Below, piece by piece: positions 5,353 through 8,588 of a stretch of 8,588 nucleotides of DNA. The notes beneath the pieces were generated by a model. The model was given only the letters and a program-made list of their open reading frames with translations, ran no database searches and was not told the DNA's origin. The position numbers and the translations under genes are program-made. Position 1 is the first letter of the stretch. The number at the start of each line of letters is the position of its first letter. The stretch covers positions 1 to 8,588 of the forward strand of contig JAKSRN010000070.1 in assembly GCA_024403585.1 (NCBI GenBank), in the 5' to 3' direction. This DNA comes from Lachnospiraceae bacterium (lineage in GTDB: Bacteria > Bacillota > Clostridia > Lachnospirales > Lachnospiraceae).

Positions 5353-7257
5353 TTACTCTACGTTTTTCTTTAATAAACCAAGCAGGAAGCATGTTACCAG
5401 AGAACCTGCAACCAGAGCTACACAATACATTAATGCATGTCCTACTACAGGGAATACGAAGATTCCGCCGTGAGGAGCCATCAGAGTACATCCGAATGCT
5501 GCAGAAATAGCACCTGCTACTGCAGAACCGATCATACAGGAAGGAATTACTCTTGCAGGATCAGCTGCTGCGTATGGGATCGCACCCTCTGTGATGAAAG
5601 CAAGACCCATGATGAAGTTTGTAGGTCCGGACTCTCTCTCTGCTTTTGTAAATTTCTTTTTGAAAAGAATTGTTGCCAGTGCGATTGCGATTGGAGGTGT
5701 CATACCACCGATCATTACGGAAGCCATGATATCATAATTTCCAGCTGCGATTGCTGCAGTACCGAATACATAAGCTGCTTTGTTGAATGGGCCACCCATA
5801 TCGATCGCCATCATTCCTCCAAGGACGAAACCGAGGAAAATCTTACTCATGCCGCCCATTGCAGCAAGACCATTGTTCAGTGCAGTATTGATACCACCCA
5901 TGATTGGCTCAACGATAAACATCATTGCAAGACCAACGATCAGAATACCAACTACAGGATAGATCAGAACAGGTGCGATCTTCTCCAGTGCCTCAGGAAG
6001 TTTGTCACAGAGTTTTCTGAGAAGAAGTACAACATAACCTGCAATAAAACCAGCAACCAGAGCGCCAAGGAATCCGGATGTTCCGGCTTTTGCCATTGCG
6101 CCACCAACAAAACCAAGAGCAAGGGCTGGTCTGTCGCCAATTGCCATAGCAATAAATCCAGCGAGGATTGGGAGCATCAGTCCGAATGCCTCACCACCGA
6201 TTGTTTTCAGAACGTTAGCAACTGGTGTAATGTTACCAAATGTAGATTTTGTAGCTGCATCCAGAGAGTTGACATCTACCAGAAGTCCATCGATCAGGAA
6301 TGCCAGAGCGATCAGGATACCACCACCAACTACGAATGGAAGCATATGGGATACACCATTCATCAGGGATGAATAGATTTTGTGACCTGCACCGCTAGCT
6401 GAGCTGCCAGTGGAAGCAGGAGCACCATTAGCGGATTTGTAAACTGCAACGTTACCACTTGTGATCTGAGCAACCAGCTGATCTGCTTTGCTGATTCCAT
6501 CAGATACCTGTGTTACGATTACTTTCTTGCCATCAAAACGATCCATAGGAACCTGTGTATCAGCTGCAACGATGATACCTACAGCCTCTTTGATCTCCTC
6601 ATCTGTGAGCATGTTCTTTGTTCCACCGGATCCTCTTGTTTCTACCTTCATAGAATAGCCGGCTGCTGTAGCTGCTTTCTCAAGAGCCTCAGCTGCCATA
6701 TATGTATGAGCGATACCTGTTGGGCATCCTGTTACTGCCAGGAGTTTTCCTTTAGCACCCTCTACTTCAGATCCAGCCAGACGGTCCTCAATGGAACCGG
6801 TAGCAGACTCTGCTTTGTCGATGATATCCAGAAACTCATCCACGGATTTTGCATTCTTCAGGCTTGCTGCGAAGTCCTCATCCATCAGAAGCATGGACAG
6901 TTTACTAAGCACATCCAGATGTACATTGTCTTTTGTGTTTGGTGCTGCGATCAGGAACAGAAGTTCAGCCGGCTCTCCGTCCAGTGACTCGAAGTCAACA
7001 CCGTCTTTGATTACCATAGCTGCCAGACCAGGAGCTTTAACTGCGGAACATTTTCCGTGAGGAATTGCAATTCCCTCACCGATTCCTGTTGTGCTCTCTT
7101 CTTCACGAGCGTAAACCTTTGCTCTGTACGCTTCTACATCGCTGATCTTTCCGGATTTCACCATCAGTGCAATGGCGGTATCCAGCGCTTCTTTTTTGGA
7201 TTTTGGAGCTGCATCAAGGCTGATGGCTCTCTTGTCCAGTAAATCTCGGATTCTCAT
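5353..7257 (-). CDS. fruA: Fructose-specific PTS permease, EIIABC fusion
   Basis: The product is a 634-residue membrane protein that imports fructose and phosphorylates it to fructose 1-phosphate, using phosphate from HPr. The domain order is EIIA (about 1-148), linker, EIIB (about 170-270), a Ser/Gly/Ala-rich linker (about 275-290), and EIIC (about 290-634). EIIA has GIAIPHGKC, with His67 as the phosphorylated residue. EIIB has LAVTGCPTGIAHTYMAAEAL, with Cys178 as the phosphorylated residue. EIIC shows the fructose-family membrane segments with GGAMAKAGTSGFLGAL and MAIDMGGPFNKAAYVFG. All three active units look intact and the length is normal for the fused form. The ATG at 7255-7257 has a modest purine-rich site (AAAGAGAGAT). 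It starts 35 bases behind fruK, so it is co-transcribed, and a strong terminator ends the operon. Mannose or another ketose is an unlikely alternative given fruK alongside. Confidence 0.97.
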   Translation of the reverse strand: MRIRDLLDKRAISLDAAPKSKKEALDTAIALMVKSGKISDVEAYRAKVYAREEESTTGIGEGIAIPHGKCSAVKAPGLAAMVIKDGVDFESLDGEPAELLFLIAAPNTKDNVHLDVLSKLSMLLMDEDFAASLKNAKSVDEFLDIIDKAESATGSIEDRLAGSEVEGAKGKLLAVTGCPTGIAHTYMAAEALEKAATAAGYSMKVETRGSGGTKNMLTDEEIKEAVGIIVAADTQVPMDRFDGKKVIVTQVSDGISKADQLVAQITSGNVAVYKSANGAPASTGSSASGAGHKIYSSLMNGVSHMLPFVVGGGILIALAFLIDGLLVDVNSLDAATKSTFGNITPVANVLKTIGGEAFGLMLPILAGFIAMAIGDRPALALGFVGGAMAKAGTSGFLGALVAGFIAGYVVLLLRKLCDKLPEALEKIAPVLIYPVVGILIVGLAMMFIVEPIMGGINTALNNGLAAMGGMSKIFLGFVLGGMMAIDMGGPFNKAAYVFGTAAIAAGNYDIMASVMIGGMTPPIAIALATILFKKKFTKAERESGPTNFIMGLAFITEGAIPYAAADPARVIPSCMIGSAVAGAISAAFGCTLMAPHGGIFVFPVVGHALMYCVALVAGSLVTCFLLGLLKKNVE

Positions 7258-7292
7258 AGGGATCTCTCTTTCTTTCTTCTCTTTTGCATATT

Positions 7293-8201
7293 TCAGGCTT
7301 CAAGCTGTTTCAGCACTTCCTCAACCTCGGCTTTTGTAGCCAGGAATTCGGAAAATGCACTGGCACTTCCGGTTGCAAGACCCATGTGAAATGCCTTCTT
7401 ATAATCTTTAGTTGCAAGGTATCCGGCCATAAAACCTGCAACCATGGAATCACCGGCGCCAACTGCATTCACCAGTTTTCCCTTTGGAGCCGGAGACGCA
7501 TGTACTTCACCGTTTTCCGCAATCAGCACGGCACCCTCGCCTGCCATTGAGATCAGTACATTTCTTGCTCCCATCTCCTGAAGTTTTTTGCCGTATTCAA
7601 CCACGGATTCTCTTGTCTTCAGTTCAACACCAAAGATTTCTCCTAATTCATGGTTGTTCGGCTTAATCAGAAACGGATGGAATTTCAGTACTTTGAGAAG
7701 CAGATCCTTTGTAGCATCTACGATGATCTTGCATCCTCTTTCATGAAATCTCTCCATGATCTGACTATACATATCATCCGGCATGGATGCCGGGATACTT
7801 CCTGCCAGGAACAGACAATCCTCACTCTGGAGCTGCTCCAGCTGAGTCATCAGCTGTTCGATCTTGTCCTGACTGATTTCAGGACCCATACCATTGATCT
7901 CTGTTCCGTCAATGGATTTCAGCTTTACATTGATTCGGGATATTCCTTCTTCAACATCGATGAAGTCGGACACAATACCCATCTCAACCACTCTGCGTTT
8001 GATCTCATCTCCCACAAAGCCCGCTGTAAAGCCCAGCGCGGTGTTTTCAAATCCAAGATTTCTCAAAACAATGGATACGTTGATTCCTTTGCCACCCGGC
8101 AGCATCAGCTCATCCGTTGTTCTGTTGGTGAGACCCAGTTTAAAGTCGTTCACACCAACGATATAATCGAGGCTTGGATTAAAGGTTACTGTGTAAAGCA
8201 T
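7293..8201 (-). CDS. fruK: 1-phosphofructokinase
   Basis: The enzyme phosphorylates fructose 1-phosphate to fructose 1,6-bisphosphate with ATP, linking PTS fructose uptake to glycolysis in the cytosol. It is a 302-residue PfkB/ribokinase-family protein of normal length. The N-terminus MLYTVTFNPSLDY is typical of the FruK/LacC group. GGKGINVSIVLRNLG (36-50) is PfkB signature 1, and NAVGAGDSMVAGFMAGYL (245-262) is signature 2 with the catalytic base Asp251. KPNNHELGEIFG (180-191) is the conserved mid-protein motif. The ATG at 8199-8201 follows GAAAGGGGAAAAGGA. It is the first gene of the operon, 23 bases or so after the predicted transcription start, with fruA 35 bases behind. Tagatose 6-phosphate kinase (LacC) is the nearest alternative, but the fructose PTS partner makes FruK the better call. 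Confidence 0.97.
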   Translation of the reverse strand: MLYTVTFNPSLDYIVGVNDFKLGLTNRTTDELMLPGGKGINVSIVLRNLGFENTALGFTAGFVGDEIKRRVVEMGIVSDFIDVEEGISRINVKLKSIDGTEINGMGPEISQDKIEQLMTQLEQLQSEDCLFLAGSIPASMPDDMYSQIMERFHERGCKIIVDATKDLLLKVLKFHPFLIKPNNHELGEIFGVELKTRESVVEYGKKLQEMGARNVLISMAGEGAVLIAENGEVHASPAPKGKLVNAVGAGDSMVAGFMAGYLATKDYKKAFHMGLATGSASAFSEFLATKAEVEEVLKQLEA

Positions 8202-8231
8202 TCCTTTTCCCCTTTCGTTTTTGTTGTCCTA

Positions 8232-8260
8232 ATTATATCTTCTAAAACGGTCATTATCAA
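8232..8260 (-). promoter_or_regulatory. fruKA promoter
   Basis: On the minus strand TTGATA (8255-8260) is followed after exactly 17 bases by TATAAT (8232-8237), close to the sigma-A consensus. The predicted start near 8225 leaves a leader of about 23 bases, just enough for the Shine-Dalgarno of fruK. The -35 box overlaps a tandem repeat, which suggests repression. Confidence 0.88.
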
Positions 8261-8273
8261 GCATTTTCAAGCA
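8254..8273 (-). promoter_or_regulatory. Candidate FruR operator (tandem 10-bp repeat)
   Basis: On the minus strand TGCTTGAAAA (8264-8273) is followed directly by TGCTTGATAA (8254-8263), nine of ten bases identical and in phase with one DNA turn. The second copy covers the -35 box of the fruKA promoter. Related copies TGATTGATAT (8360-8369) and TGATTGAAAT (8413-8422) lie further upstream. DeoR-family repressors often bind several direct repeats, so the neighbouring regulator is the natural candidate. Confidence 0.55.
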
Positions 8274-8305
8274 ATAATAATCACTGAAATTCTCGTTTTG
8301 TTTTT

Positions 8306-8319
8306 AGTAAACGTTCACA
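8306..8319. promoter_or_regulatory. cre-like catabolite control site
   Basis: The plus strand reads AGTAAACGTTCACA, a near-perfect palindrome around AACGTT that matches the CcpA-binding cre consensus at most positions. It is centred about 88 bases upstream of the predicted fru transcription start, a position from which CcpA may activate or repress. Motif match only. Confidence 0.45.
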
Positions 8320-8588
8320 AATAATCGTTTTCATTCATTTCTTTTTACAACAATTATGCATATCAATCATTCATAATCGCATGTAGTCATTATTTTCTCT
8401 GTTAATCAACCTATTTCAATCACGCTCTTCTACGTACAGCATATTGCGTTCACAATCATCCATTTTTATTGACATTTCACACTTGTTCATTTCCGGTCAC
8501 AAAAATACATATTTACATGCTAATAAATTTTCTACATGGATCACACATGGTATTTCCTGAAGAAAACCGATAAATGAGTCGCACATGG

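Larger units (their letters stand above)
8202..8588. other. Gene-free, AT-rich control region upstream of fruK
   Basis: These 387 bases hold no convincing coding frame on either strand and are visibly richer in A and T than the genes. They contain the fru promoter, four copies of a 10-bp repeat, one cre-like palindrome, a second copy of its CGTTCACAA core, and two copies of a CACATGG element near the edge. The gene upstream of it lies outside the window. Confidence 0.8.

Noticed and set aside
5437..6372. A 311-codon open frame on the plus strand
   Set aside because: It is antisense to the EIIC part of fruA; the product is a low-complexity Ser/Cys/His/Asn-rich sequence with no domain.
8443..8456. 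A lac-operator-like palindrome (ATTG-N6-CAAT)
   Set aside because: Only 10 of 14 positions are symmetric and no LacI-family gene is in the window; I treat it only as a possible weak cre-like site.
1..8588. CRISPR arrays, tRNA or rRNA genes, insertion sequences
   Set aside because: No regularly spaced repeats, no RNA-gene landmarks and no transposase or terminal repeats were seen.

Overview
The window looks like part of a low-to-mid GC Firmicute genome, most likely a gut Lachnospiraceae-type Clostridium relative. The reasons are strong AGGAG-type ribosome binding sites, a one-polypeptide fructose PTS permease (EIIA-EIIB-EIIC), a DeoR-type regulator next to fruK/fruA, an AEC permease, and intrinsic terminators with long U-tracts. 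The genus is an inference from general protein character, not from a search. Every gene I can support lies on the minus strand, so transcription runs from high to low coordinates.

Region 1 (8588 to 5272) is a fructose uptake operon. An AT-rich, gene-free control region (8202-8588) carries a near-consensus promoter, TTGATA-17-TATAAT. A tandem 10-bp repeat overlaps its -35 box, two related copies lie further upstream, and there is one cre-like palindrome. It drives fruK (1-phosphofructokinase) and then fruA (fructose PTS EIIABC). An 18-bp perfect hairpin plus U-tract closes the operon. FruA would import fructose as fructose 1-phosphate and FruK would convert that to fructose 1,6-bisphosphate.

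Region 2 (5282 to 4365) is a DeoR/GlpR-family regulator gene with its own promoter and terminator. From its position it is probably the fructose-operon repressor.

Region 3 (4351 to 1) is a likely operon behind an extended -10 promoter: an AEC-family permease; an old-yellow-enzyme-type flavin oxidoreductase joined in frame to a complete MoaC; a MogA/MoaB-type molybdopterin enzyme; a small zinc-ribbon protein of unknown function; an acylphosphatase with a GTG start; and a HAD hydrolase cut by the window edge. MoaC and MogA both belong to molybdenum cofactor synthesis, but moaA, moaD, moaE and moeA are not in the window.

The most unusual feature is the oxidoreductase-MoaC joint. MoaC keeps its own start codon, its own Shine-Dalgarno and the same residue numbering as E. 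coli MoaC. Just upstream is a run of six A's. With five, the oxidoreductase would end at a TGA overlapping the MoaC ATG. The fusion may therefore be a recent one-base event, a slippage site or a sequence error.
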